Of a stretch of 64,000 nucleotides of DNA, positions 9,057 through 17,403 are shown in pieces. The translations under genes were made by a program, and so were the position numbers. The notes below the pieces were generated by a model. The model was not told the origin of the DNA and did no database searches. It was given only the letters and a program-made list of their open reading frames with translations. The stretch is from positions 310,001-374,000 of the forward strand of contig OZ253956.1 in assembly GCA_965267355.1 (NCBI GenBank). Direction: 5' to 3'. Source of the stretch: GCA-002793235 sp965267355 (GTDB lineage Bacteria; Bacteroidota; Bacteroidia; Flavobacteriales_E; Vicingaceae). Each line of letters begins with the position of its first letter. Positions within the stretch are counted from its first letter, which is position 1.

Positions 9057-12000
9057 TTGAAAAAGGTATTTATCATATCAATTTTGATGTGTGTTTTTGC
9101 TTTTAAAGCATTTACACAAAAATCTACCATTTATACCCATAGCAATACCACTTACAATTCAGCATTAGAGTTATACGACAAAGAAAAATTTAGTGCTGCT
9201 CAAGAAAAATTTTTACAGGTATTGAATAATACCGAAGATAAAAAATCTGAAGTAGCTTTAAACGCTATGTATTATCATGCTTTGTGTGGTTTAGAGCTAT
9301 TTAATACAGATGCAGAGAATTTATTGATTGAGTTTATTTATGCTTATCCTGAAAGTCCTAAGGTTAAATTAGCCTACTTTCATTTAGGGAGATATAAGTT
9401 TAGAAAAAAGAAATATGATGAAGCCTTAGAATGGTTTGCTAAAATGGATTTGTACGATTTATCGGAGAAAGACTTAGCTGAATACCACTTTAAAAAGGGC
9501 TATAGTTTTTTCATGGAAGAAAACTATGATGAAGCATCTAAATCTTTATATGAGATAAAAGATGCTGACACCAAATATACTTCTGCAGCAAGATATTACT
9601 ACGCACATATTGCTTACTTGCAAAAGAAATACGAACCTGCGTTGCAAACCTTTTTATCATTAAGCAACGACAATAAATTTGGTCCAATTGTGCCTTATTA
9701 TATTACTCAAATTTATTACCTGCAAGAAAAGTACGATAAAGTAATTGAGTATGCTCCATCTTTACTGGACAGTGCTATGGCAAAAAGAGCTCCAGAGATA
9801 GCTAGAATTTTGGGTGATGCTTATTACAGAACAAATAAATATGAAGAGGCTATTCCTTACTTAGAACGTTTTCAAAAAGAAAAACCTTACTTGTCAAAAC
9901 GTGAAGATAAGTACCAACTCGGTTACGCTTACTACAAAACCAACCAATGCGAACAAGCGGTTGATTGGTTAAAAAAATCCATTGCAAAAGACGATAGCCT
10001 AACACAAACTGCTCATTACCATTTAGCTGAATGTTACCTAAAATTAAATGAGAAAAAATATGCTAAAAGTTCTTTTAGAATTGCTTCTGATTTAGATTTT
10101 GACCCTCAGATTAAAGAAGATGCTCTTTTTAGTTTTGCCAAAATTTCTTACGAACTATCTATGCATCCATACAATGATGCCATTAAAGCATTTGAGGAAT
10201 TTATTAATACTTACCCTAACTCTACTAAATTGAATAACGCTTACGAATTTTTGGTAGCGGTTTACTTTACTACTAAAAATTACAAGGCTGCTTTAGCTTC
10301 CTTAGAGAATATTCAAAACATGAATGCTCAACTGGAAGAAGCCTACCAAAAAATAGCTTATTACCGAGGCATAGAATTATTTAATAACAGAAAGTATCAG
10401 GAAGCTATTGTACACTTTAATAAAAGTGATAAATACCAAATAAATGAAAAAGTAAAAGCAGATAATAGCTATTGGAGAGCTGAAGCGAACTATCGCTTAG
10501 CCAAATACGAACTTGCTATCAACGAATACAAGAAATACTTGTTTGAACCTGCTGCTATTGCCAACAACGACATTAATAAAGCTCATTACGGTATTGGCTA
10601 TTCCTATTTTAAATTAAAAGAATACAAAAATGCAAACCCCTGGTTTAGAAAATATGTGCAAACAGCTGGCAACGAAAAAAGTAAAGTTCAAAATGATGCT
10701 TTAAACAGAATTGGTGATTGTTTTTACATCCAAAAAGATTATAAAGCAGCTATTGAGTATTACGACAAAGCTACCATGCTTGGTTTAGGAAAAGTAGATT
10801 ATTCACTTTACCAAAGTGCAATTACCAATGGAGTAATTGGTAATTATCAAGAAAAAAATAATCTTTTGGAAACCTTGATTAGTCAGAAAAAAGGAACACA
10901 TTTATTGGATGATGCTGTTTTTCAACTGGGAAAAACGCAGCTAGTGCTCAATCAGAACGAAAAAGCGTTAAGCAATTTTCAACTACTAATTAATGAACAC
11001 CCTAACAGTCCTTATTTAAGTGAATCCTTAATTCAAGAAGGATTAATCCACTACAACAAAAAAGAAGATGACAAAGCATTAGTTTCTTTTAAGCGGGTAG
11101 TAAATGAATTCCCAAAAACTGACGAGGCTAATGAAGCATTGCAAAAAATTAAAAAAATATACATTGATAAAGGACAGCTTTCGGATTACGAAAATTACCT
11201 AACTAGCATTGGAGGAGCAGACTCATCTGCAATGGTTATGGATGCCGATTATTTTGAAGTTGCCGAAAATGTTTACATGAATGGAGATTGCAACAAAGCC
11301 GTAAATGAGCTAACTAAATATTTAGAAAAATACCCTAACGGACAAAACAAACTGACAGCACATTTTTATAAAGCGGACTGTGAATACCGTTCTGGTTTTG
11401 AAAATGAGGCTTTAATGGATTTCACTTACATTATTGAACAGCCTAAAAATAAATTTACTGAAGTGGCTTTACTAAAAGCAGGGGAGCTAAATACCAACCT
11501 TGGAAAAACAGAAGATGCTTTAAATTGTTATTCTAAATTAGAATACTTAGCAGATGTTCCTGCAAATGTGTTTAAAGCTCAAGTAGAGCAAATGCGTTTA
11601 AATTATCAGTTAGGTAATAATGAGGAAACAATAAAATATTGCGAATTAATTATTGATAAAGATATTGATGATGCCAACCTAATTACTGAAGCTCATTTAC
11701 TTTATGGTAAAGCTGTAATGGCTAAAGATGATTACAATCTAGCCTTAAAAGAGCTTATTACAGCTGCTGGTTCATCAAACGAGTTTGGAGCTGAAGCAAA
11801 ATATAACGTAGCTTATATATTTTATTTAAGAGGTGAATATGATAAGTGCGAAACAGAGGTATTTAGCTTAATTAAAAAATTCCCTTCTTACGATTACTGG
11901 ATAGGTAAAACTTTAATCCTCTTAGCTGATAATTATGTAGCTAAAGAAGATTTATTCCAAGCAAAAGTTACATTAAAAAATGTTGTTGATAATAGTAAAT

Positions 12001-12230
12001 ACCCTGAATTGGTAAATACAGCCAATGAAAAATTACAGATAATTGAACAACAAGAAGCATCTCAAAGAAAAGCAGTTACTGAAGAAGAAATTGATGTGAA
12101 ACTGTTTGACGAAAAAGACATTAAGCTTTTCCATGAGGAAGAAAAAGTAACTGAAGAAGAATTACCCCAACCAGAAACTTCGGAAGAGGAGACCCAAAAC
12201 GAAAATGAGGAGGAATCAGAAGATGAATAA
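9057..12230 (+). CDS. Large secreted/periplasmic TPR repeat protein
   Basis: 1057 residues. A Sec signal (about 1-20, MKKVFIISILMCVFAF) is followed by about 25 tetratricopeptide-like helical pairs with recurring YxxGxxYYxxxxYxxAixxF patterns, and then a strongly acidic Glu-rich tail (about 1010-1057). The start is TTG at 9057: it supplies the two Lys of the signal peptide, while the first in-frame ATG (9087) would remove them. Its 3' end overlaps the next gene, an outer-membrane barrel, by eight bases, so the two probably act together as a periplasmic scaffold and its barrel. No enzyme domain is visible. Confidence 0.85.
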   Translation: MKKVFIISILMCVFAFKAFTQKSTIYTHSNTTYNSALELYDKEKFSAAQEKFLQVLNNTEDKKSEVALNAMYYHALCGLELFNTDAENLLIEFIYAYPESPKVKLAYFHLGRYKFRKKKYDEALEWFAKMDLYDLSEKDLAEYHFKKGYSFFMEENYDEASKSLYEIKDADTKYTSAARYYYAHIAYLQKKYEPALQTFLSLSNDNKFGPIVPYYITQIYYLQEKYDKVIEYAPSLLDSAMAKRAPEIARILGDAYYRTNKYEEAIPYLERFQKEKPYLSKREDKYQLGYAYYKTNQCEQAVDWLKKSIAKDDSLTQTAHYHLAECYLKLNEKKYAKSSFRIASDLDFDPQIKEDALFSFAKISYELSMHPYNDAIKAFEEFINTYPNSTKLNNAYEFLVAVYFTTKNYKAALASLENIQNMNAQLEEAYQKIAYYRGIELFNNRKYQEAIVHFNKSDKYQINEKVKADNSYWRAEANYRLAKYELAINEYKKYLFEPAAIANNDINKAHYGIGYSYFKLKEYKNANPWFRKYVQTAGNEKSKVQNDALNRIGDCFYIQKDYKAAIEYYDKATMLGLGKVDYSLYQSAITNGVIGNYQEKNNLLETLISQKKGTHLLDDAVFQLGKTQLVLNQNEKALSNFQLLINEHPNSPYLSESLIQEGLIHYNKKEDDKALVSFKRVVNEFPKTDEANEALQKIKKIYIDKGQLSDYENYLTSIGGADSSAMVMDADYFEVAENVYMNGDCNKAVNELTKYLEKYPNGQNKLTAHFYKADCEYRSGFENEALMDFTYIIEQPKNKFTEVALLKAGELNTNLGKTEDALNCYSKLEYLADVPANVFKAQVEQMRLNYQLGNNEETIKYCELIIDKDIDDANLITEAHLLYGKAVMAKDDYNLALKELITAAGSSNEFGAEAKYNVAYIFYLRGEYDKCETEVFSLIKKFPSYDYWIGKTLILLADNYVAKEDLFQAKVTLKNVVDNSKYPELVNTANEKLQIIEQQEASQRKAVTEEEIDVKLFDEKDIKLFHEEEKVTEEELPQPETSEEETQNENEEESEDE

Positions 12231-13890
12231 ACGAATCTGCATATTATCACTTTTATTAATTCCACTTTTAGGGTTTACCCAATCAGGTGTAAATGATTCT
12301 ACTACTATTATTTCAGTAAAAGAATACGAACCAATACTTACTGATGCTTTTAAAATAAAAGAGAACCCAAGTATTAAAGACACTAACAAAATTATCCCTG
12401 AACTTAAATACAGTTTCTTAAACAAACAAGTGCCTGTAACTTTTGACATTGATCCAATCAAAGCTGCTAAAATAAAAGGTGAACCGTTAATTAAACTTTA
12501 TCGAGGTTATGCAAAACTTGGTTTTGGAACCAACACTACTCCACTTGCTGAGTTGTATTTTAACGCCAAGCGTTCAAAAGGGTTTGGTTGGGGATTTTCC
12601 GGAAAACATTTTTCATCATCAGGAATAGCAAGTAATGATTACAGCTCGTTTAGTGATAATTCACTGAGTATGTTTGGCAAACGTTACTTAAAAGAATTTA
12701 CTCTTTACAGTAAAATTGGTTATGATAGATATGTAAACCACTACTACGGAATACCTGAAGAGAATTTAATTACCATTAACGATGCTGATGCACTTAGACA
12801 AGACATCGATAAATTTTCTGCTGATTTTTCACTAACCAGAAATTTTACGGATACCACTCAGTTCGATTATAATTTTGATATTAACTACCATTTAATGAGT
12901 GATATTTATGATGCTAAAGAAAATCACATTGAAATTGATGGAAAACTAAGTAAATACCATAAAAGAGAACTTTATACCATCGGAGCCGAATTGAATTACA
13001 ACAAGTTAGATAACTTACTCAATCAAGATAATAACTTAGTTGTAGGGTTAAATCCGCAAATTAGTACAACTGCAAAAAAATGGCAATTTAAAATTGGATT
13101 AGGTTTATACTTAAACTCTTATCCTGATACCAAGTTCCATTTTTATCCAAAAGCCGAATTTAAGTATGATGTTGTGGAACACATTATCATCCCTTATGTT
13201 GGAATAAGTGGCGGATTACAGAGTAATAACATGAATAACTTTTACCTTGAAAATCCTTTTATAAATACACAAACATTGGCTATTCAGAATAGTAATCAGA
13301 AATACAACATTTATGGAGGGGTTAGAGGTAGCTTAAGTTCTAAAGTTACGTTTAATACAAGTTTTAGCCGACAAAAAATTGAGGGAATGCCACTTTATGT
13401 AAAAGACTTAAGTAGTGCATTAGAAAACCAGTTTACATTAGCTTATGATACTGTTAGCTTTAACCAATTAACAGCTGAACTGGCTTACCAAAAATTAGAA
13501 AAATGGAAAATATTATTTGGCGCCAACTACTATAATTACAATGCTAAAAACGCTGCAGAAGCATGGCACAAGCCTAACATCAAAATTTCCTTGTCAGGTA
13601 TTTATGATTTAAGCGATAAAATTTTAGTACGCACAGATTTCTTCTATATCGGAAAACAATTTGCATTAGATTACGAAACCGTTATCAGTAATAATGTAGT
13701 AACTACCACCCAAATAAGCGAAGAACTGAAAGGCATTTTTGATGCTAATCTGGGGCTGGAATATCGTTATACTAAAAAGCTTTCAGCTTTTATCCAGTTT
13801 AACAATATAGCTGCTCAAGCGTACAAAAGGTGGCAAGATTACCCTACTCAAAGATTTCAGGTATTGGGTGGGCTAACTTATTCTTTTTAA
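12223..13890 (+). CDS. Outer-membrane beta-barrel protein, TonB-receptor-like
   Basis: 555 residues from the preferred start: signal peptide (MNKRICILSLLLIPLLGF), a short N-terminal region without a clear plug, then alternating amphipathic strands to a terminal aromatic residue (GGLTYSF), the hallmark of outer-membrane barrels. ATG 12223 is chosen over 12205 because a purine-rich GAGGAGG precedes it and it starts the signal peptide. It overlaps the TPR gene stop (ATGAATAA). The barrel resembles the C-terminal part of TonB-dependent receptors. The ligand is unknown. A decayed copy of its last codons lies at 15603-15679. Confidence 0.75.
   Translation: MNKRICILSLLLIPLLGFTQSGVNDSTTIISVKEYEPILTDAFKIKENPSIKDTNKIIPELKYSFLNKQVPVTFDIDPIKAAKIKGEPLIKLYRGYAKLGFGTNTTPLAELYFNAKRSKGFGWGFSGKHFSSSGIASNDYSSFSDNSLSMFGKRYLKEFTLYSKIGYDRYVNHYYGIPEENLITINDADALRQDIDKFSADFSLTRNFTDTTQFDYNFDINYHLMSDIYDAKENHIEIDGKLSKYHKRELYTIGAELNYNKLDNLLNQDNNLVVGLNPQISTTAKKWQFKIGLGLYLNSYPDTKFHFYPKAEFKYDVVEHIIIPYVGISGGLQSNNMNNFYLENPFINTQTLAIQNSNQKYNIYGGVRGSLSSKVTFNTSFSRQKIEGMPLYVKDLSSALENQFTLAYDTVSFNQLTAELAYQKLEKWKILFGANYYNYNAKNAAEAWHKPNIKISLSGIYDLSDKILVRTDFFYIGKQFALDYETVISNNVVTTTQISEELKGIFDANLGLEYRYTKKLSAFIQFNNIAAQAYKRWQDYPTQRFQVLGGLTYSF
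13814..13890 (+). repeat. 3' end of barrel gene, duplicated at 15603-15679
   Basis: These last 77 bases of the barrel gene, including the stop, align without gaps to 15603-15679 with seven mismatches (70/77 identical). The distant copy is broken and lies in a pseudogene. Confidence 0.9.
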
Positions 13891-13898
13891 AAGAAAAA

Positions 13899-13916
13899 AG
13901 CCCGGAAAACCGGGCT
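13899..13916 (-). terminator. Rho-independent terminator
   Basis: The hairpin AGCCCGG-AAAA-CCGGGCT is followed on the minus strand by TTTTTTCTT. The U tract is only on that side, so it ends the leftward T9SS gene (13942-15225). It may also protect the 3' end of the convergent barrel mRNA. Confidence 0.85.
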
Positions 13917-13941
13917 ACTAACGAATACAAAACACTATTAC

Positions 13942-15225
13942 TTACTGAACTAATATTCTTTCACTTTGTTGCCCAAATACGTTATATACTTTAAATATAA
14001 ACAAGCCATTATTTAAGTCACTAATATCAATGGTGTTCCTATTATTCAATAATGTTTGTTCCATAACCTTTTGCCCTCTGTAATCATAAATTTCTAACTG
14101 TGATGGAACTTGATCTACTTCAACATTTATTTTGTTTTTAGCAGGATTAGGATAAGTAGAAATAGCTCCGAAGCCACTTTCTGATAATGATTTAACCTTT
14201 TGGGTTGACACATTAGCACCTAGTAATGGTTCAGGAACTACAGCTGCAACTGATTTAACAGTAGGGTTAATCACATTAGCATTTAATAATGGTTCCGTAA
14301 CTACAGCTGCATCAGATAAGTTAATAGAGAATAATTTATTTTGATTATCAATAATTTTAAAATGTCCATTTACTGTATCAATATTTGAAGTACAAGGCTT
14401 AAATATTCCTAATCCGTTAACACTATCAATTCGTGTTACATTACCTGTTGTAGGATTTACCGCTACCAAATATGTTTTATACACTCTTGTAGGAACTCCT
14501 GTTGAGGTTGAGGTTGTACCTGAAGAACCTAATACCTCTTGTGTTTCTATTGCATAAAAACTATTATTAGCTAAATCAATTTGTAATTCATTGATATCTG
14601 TTGTAAGTACAGGGTTACTTATAATAGTACCCGTTGTTAAATCAAGCGTATAAATGACATTTTTACCTGCAATAAAACTATATTCATTGTTATTGGTATT
14701 AATAATAGACGATCCCAATTGAATTGCTTCTACACCATTTATACTATCTATTCTTGTAACTACTCCCGTTATATTATCAACTGAAACAAAATATGTCATT
14801 ATAGTTGTGTTTCCTATCGGTGCTCCTCCCATCCCTGTTGATGAAGAAGAGTTTGTTGAAACCTCAGTCTCTAAAGCATAATACTTATTATTTATATGGT
14901 CGTATTGTAATTCATGAATCTCCGCACTAAGTGTTGGATTATTAATTATTGCTCCGGTAATAATATCAATAGTATAAATCTTTCTGTCATTACCTGTAAC
15001 AATATAATAACCACTATCAGAATTAAGGACTGCATTATGTATATCATAATATTGAGTTTCCTGTATAGTATCTATTTGATTTACTGTTCCATCTGATGGA
15101 TCTACAGAAATAAAATAGTTTAAATTTGCTGCTGAATCGTATTCCAAAGCGTAAACGGTAGTAGTTTGAGCATTTAAAAAATTAGACATTATTAACATCA
15201 TTATAAGCGGTAAAAATTTTTTCAT
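13942..15225 (-). CDS. T9SS cargo protein, propeller-like repeats
   Basis: A secreted protein of 427 residues. After the signal peptide (MKKFLPLIMMLIMSNFLNAQ) come three repeats of about 90-100 residues, each with YFISVDPSDGTVNQIDT-like and IYTLDLTTGTIISNP-like strands, suggesting a small beta-propeller or adhesion fold. A type A sorting domain fills the last 75 residues (YPNPAKNKINVEV ... LNNGLFIFKVY). The ATG at 15225 is preferred to the TTG at 15234. A 63-base in-frame duplication creates two PEPLLxANV segments just before the sorting domain. The role is probably surface-exposed or secreted; no enzyme motif is seen. Confidence 0.8.
   Translation of the reverse strand: MKKFLPLIMMLIMSNFLNAQTTTVYALEYDSAANLNYFISVDPSDGTVNQIDTIQETQYYDIHNAVLNSDSGYYIVTGNDRKIYTIDIITGAIINNPTLSAEIHELQYDHINNKYYALETEVSTNSSSSTGMGGAPIGNTTIMTYFVSVDNITGVVTRIDSINGVEAIQLGSSIINTNNNEYSFIAGKNVIYTLDLTTGTIISNPVLTTDINELQIDLANNSFYAIETQEVLGSSGTTSTSTGVPTRVYKTYLVAVNPTTGNVTRIDSVNGLGIFKPCTSNIDTVNGHFKIIDNQNKLFSINLSDAAVVTEPLLNANVINPTVKSVAAVVPEPLLGANVSTQKVKSLSESGFGAISTYPNPAKNKINVEVDQVPSQLEIYDYRGQKVMEQTLLNNRNTIDISDLNNGLFIFKVYNVFGQQSERILVQ
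14210..14313 (-). repeat. 63-bp tandem duplication inside T9SS gene
   Basis: 14210-14250 and 14273-14313 match at 35 of 41 positions at an offset of exactly 63 bases (21 codons), so the frame is kept. It lies at the junction of the repeat region and the sorting domain. Confidence 0.8.
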
Positions 15226-15410
15226 ATTTGACAATTTTTTATTTGTAAGTTTTATGATGTAAAGGTATTCTCAATCAAAGGCAAACTAAAGAGCAGTACC
15301 ACCTAATCTTATGGTTTTAATTACTGTTTTTTATCCGTTAATTCTGGATTTATTAAAGTAACAATACCCATACTAACATAAGTAGTTTTTGCTATTTAGT
15401 AATATAATAG

Positions 15411-15679
15411 CTTAATAAGAATTTAATATATAATGCTTTAGGCAAAGAAGTTAGCAGAGATATAATAAACAATCAAGAAAAAATTGATATTGAATATTTA
15501 GTTGATAAAATCTATTTTATATCACTTAAAAACAAAGCTATTTCAAAAAATTTTAAACCAGTAAAGTTCAAATTTGAAAAACTTAACAGCATTACTGCTC
15601 AACTCAAGCATACAAAAGGTAGCAAGATTATCCTACTCAAAGATTTCAAGTATTGGCTGGGTTGACTTATTCTTTTTAA
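15411..15679 (+). pseudogene. Composite relic: T9SS sorting domain plus barrel-gene tail
   Basis: An open frame with no start codon begins after the TAG at 15408 and reads LIYNALGKEVSRDI ... LVDKIYFISLKN, a recognisable type A sorting domain without its protein. From about 15570 it turns into the end of a barrel gene like 12223-13890 (FEKLNSITAQ beside FIQFNNIAAQ). A duplicated CTCAA (15598-15607) shifts the frame, and a TGG codon has become TAG at the place matching KRW. The copied stop TAA at 15679 touches the stop of the next gene. The region 15226-15410 shows no gene. Confidence 0.8.
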
Positions 15680-16561
15680 TTATCTAGAAGTAACGAATTC
15701 GATAAAATGAGTATAATTATCTATTACTGTACTATTTGATTTTATATTTAACTTATACTTAGTCTTTGCACTACAACATAAAACTAATTCTTTAGCATGG
15801 TTTCCAATAGATTCTATCCAATTTTGAATGTACTCTTCCTGATTAGGTTTTACGTTAAACATCAACAGGCCTTTAGGATTAATAGTATTTACAGTTTCTT
15901 TTAAACTTTGTAATGGTACATCAGCACCTAAATAACAGACATTAATGCCTTTTGACCTTAAAATATAATTCGCTACTAACAATCCAATCTCATGATGTTC
16001 ATTCTCAGGTAAAAACAATAGCCATGTTTCTGAAAATTCAGAAACAGGCTCTAACGAATCTATAGCAGCAAAAAGCTTTTGTCTAATCAATTGGGAAATA
16101 AAATGTTCTTGAGCGGGACTAATTTCTTCTGTTACCCACAACAACCCTATTTTATTCATCATGGGATATAACACTTTTTCATAAGCACCTGAAAGACCAA
16201 AACTCAAGATAGCATTGGAAAAAGCTTTCTCAAACTGATGTTCATTAAAAGTAAACCCAGCACTAATCAATTGATTAATTATGGACTCCTCCTTAATACC
16301 AGGCCCACCCGAATTATTTAAAAGTTCTATTTGATTAGTGATTTCTTCATCAGATAAATTTCCAATAGCAGAAATTTTAAATCCAGCGTTTTGAAGAGTC
16401 ACAACATTCAACAATCTTCTTAATTGGTCATCATCATAATATCTAATATTAGTATCTGACCTCAATGGTGTTAACATATTATAGCGTTGCTCCCAAATTC
16501 TTATGGTATGAGGTTTAACACCTGATAAGTTAGCTAGATCAGAAATCTTATATTTTCCCAT
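15680..16561 (-). CDS. CarH/LitR-like MerR regulator with B12-binding domain
   Basis: A light-dependent repressor by family. The MerR winged helix (about residues 5-72; YKISDLANLSGV, IRIWEQRY) is followed by a helical cap and a Rossmann B12 domain (about 178-294). The CarH photoreceptor residues are present in LLWVTEEISPAQEHF (Trp143, Glu153, His154), as is the lower cobalt ligand His191 in HHEIG (H-x-x-G). Numbering counts from GTG 16564; ATG 16561 is the likelier start. In the CarH family adenosylcobalamin drives dark tetramers on DNA, and light breaks them. It is divergent from the carotenoid operon, so it probably controls that operon and itself. Confidence 0.88.
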   Translation of the reverse strand: MGKYKISDLANLSGVKPHTIRIWEQRYNMLTPLRSDTNIRYYDDDQLRRLLNVVTLQNAGFKISAIGNLSDEEITNQIELLNNSGGPGIKEESIINQLISAGFTFNEHQFEKAFSNAILSFGLSGAYEKVLYPMMNKIGLLWVTEEISPAQEHFISQLIRQKLFAAIDSLEPVSEFSETWLLFLPENEHHEIGLLVANYILRSKGINVCYLGADVPLQSLKETVNTINPKGLLMFNVKPNQEEYIQNWIESIGNHAKELVLCCSAKTKYKLNIKSNSTVIDNYTHFIEFVTSR

Positions 16562-16570
16562 CACACTTCA

Positions 16571-16588
16571 TGTTTAAGTTTACACAAA
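16571..16588 (-). promoter_or_regulatory. Candidate operator over regulator -7 box
   Basis: On the minus strand this reads TTTGTGTAAACTTAAACA. It shares 14 of 18 positions with 16764-16781 in front of the SOUL/crt operon. It starts inside TAACTTTG (16585-16592), a TAnnTTTG-type -7 box of the regulator gene. The placement suits autorepression. Binding is inference. Confidence 0.5.
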
Positions 16589-16600
16589 GTTAATTAAACA
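16589..16600 (-). promoter_or_regulatory. TGTTTAAT-type element, regulator promoter
   Basis: On the minus strand this reads TGTTTAATTAAC. It matches at the first eight bases the element TGTTTAATAAAT found at 16724-16735 and, inverted, at 26118-26129. It lies just upstream of the regulator's -7 box. Confidence 0.35.
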
Positions 16601-16723
16601 ATTTAAAAGAATTACTAAATCTGAAAATTAATTTTAAAACACATCTATCAACCTATTTACAGCATAAAACAAGTTTATAGACCATAAAAAGATACTAGTG
16701 AGACATTAAAAAAATAATATTAT

Positions 16724-16735
16724 TGTTTAATAAAT
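16724..16735 (+). promoter_or_regulatory. TGTTTAATAAAT element, carotenoid promoter
   Basis: It directly precedes the -33 TTG (16736-16738) of the carotenoid operon. The identical 12-mer occurs inverted at 26118-26129 upstream of the photolyase gene. It is a candidate shared regulator site. Confidence 0.4.
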
Positions 16736-16767
16736 TTGTTTTTTACATTAACATTTATATATATTTG
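16736..16767 (+). promoter_or_regulatory. Bacteroidota-type promoter of SOUL/crt operon
   Basis: TTG at 16736-16738 and TATATTTG at 16760-16767 with a 21-base spacer fit the -33/-7 consensus TTG-N17-23-TAnnTTTG. Transcription would start about base 16774, 12-24 bases before the SOUL start codon. Confidence 0.7.
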
Positions 16768-16781
16768 TGTAAGTTTTTACA
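16764..16781 (+). promoter_or_regulatory. Candidate operator over carotenoid -7 box
   Basis: TTTGTGTAAGTTTTTACA contains the perfect inverted repeat TGTAA-GTTT-TTACA (16768-16781) and overlaps the -7 box and the probable transcription start. Its partner is at 16571-16588. A repressor bound here would block the operon. Confidence 0.5.
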
Positions 16782-16785
16782 AAAA

Positions 16786-17391
16786 ATGATAAACAGAATG
16801 AATTATATACTTTCTCTATCAGCAGCAGTTTTACTTATTTTATTGTTTACACAGTTTACTGTTAAAAGAAGTACAGACAAAACTGAACAAATGAATTACA
16901 CTGTAATTAAGAAATATGACAAATTTGAAGTAAGAATGTATCCCAAAATTATTCTTGCGAGTAGCAAGATGAATACCTCAAGTTTTTCAAGAAACTCATA
17001 CAAAGGCTTTAAAACTATTGCTGATTACATTTTTGGAGGAAATCAAGAAAACAAAAAAATTGCAATGACTTCACCAGTAATCGGACACATGAAAGATTCA
17101 ATGGTAATGAGCTTTGTTATGCCATCAGAATACACGGTTGAAGATTTACCTAAACCAAACTCCAACCAAGTATACATCAATGAAATGGAAACAAAAAAAC
17201 TAGCCGTTATTCGTTTTAATGGATTTGCTAACGACATTGATATTAAGAACCATACCAGATGGTTAAAAAAATATTTAGATAAAGAGAATATTGAATACAC
17301 TGACAATGTATTTTTCTACGGTTACAATCCACCTTACCAATTATTTGGAAGAATAAATGAAGTAGCTATAGAAATAAAACCTTCGAAATAG
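16786..17391 (+). CDS. SOUL-family heme-binding protein
   Basis: About 201 residues: an N-terminal hydrophobic anchor or signal (about 8-24), then the SOUL/HBP fold with YTVIKKYDKFEVRMYP, GFKTIADYIFGGN, KKIAMTSPVI and the C-terminal YNPPYQLFGRINEV, all typical. SOUL proteins bind heme or other tetrapyrroles. The frame is open further upstream, but an earlier start would be TTG 16723 and lie before the promoter; ATG 16786 (or 16798) fits. It is first in the carotenoid operon, 12 bases before crtI. SOUL genes near photolyase and carotenoid genes suggest a role in light or tetrapyrrole stress; that is inference. Confidence 0.88.
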   Translation: MINRMNYILSLSAAVLLILLFTQFTVKRSTDKTEQMNYTVIKKYDKFEVRMYPKIILASSKMNTSSFSRNSYKGFKTIADYIFGGNQENKKIAMTSPVIGHMKDSMVMSFVMPSEYTVEDLPKPNSNQVYINEMETKKLAVIRFNGFANDIDIKNHTRWLKKYLDKENIEYTDNVFFYGYNPPYQLFGRINEVAIEIKPSK

Positions 17392-17403
17392 TAGTGTTAA
17401 TAA

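Noticed and set aside
15411..15665. Open frame of about 84 codons considered as a functional gene
   Set aside because: No start codon, and its content is fragments of two other gene types with a frameshift and a nonsense change.
16723..16785. Upstream extension of the SOUL gene to a TTG start
   Set aside because: It would start within the -33 region of a good promoter; the ATG at 16786 lies just after the expected transcription start.
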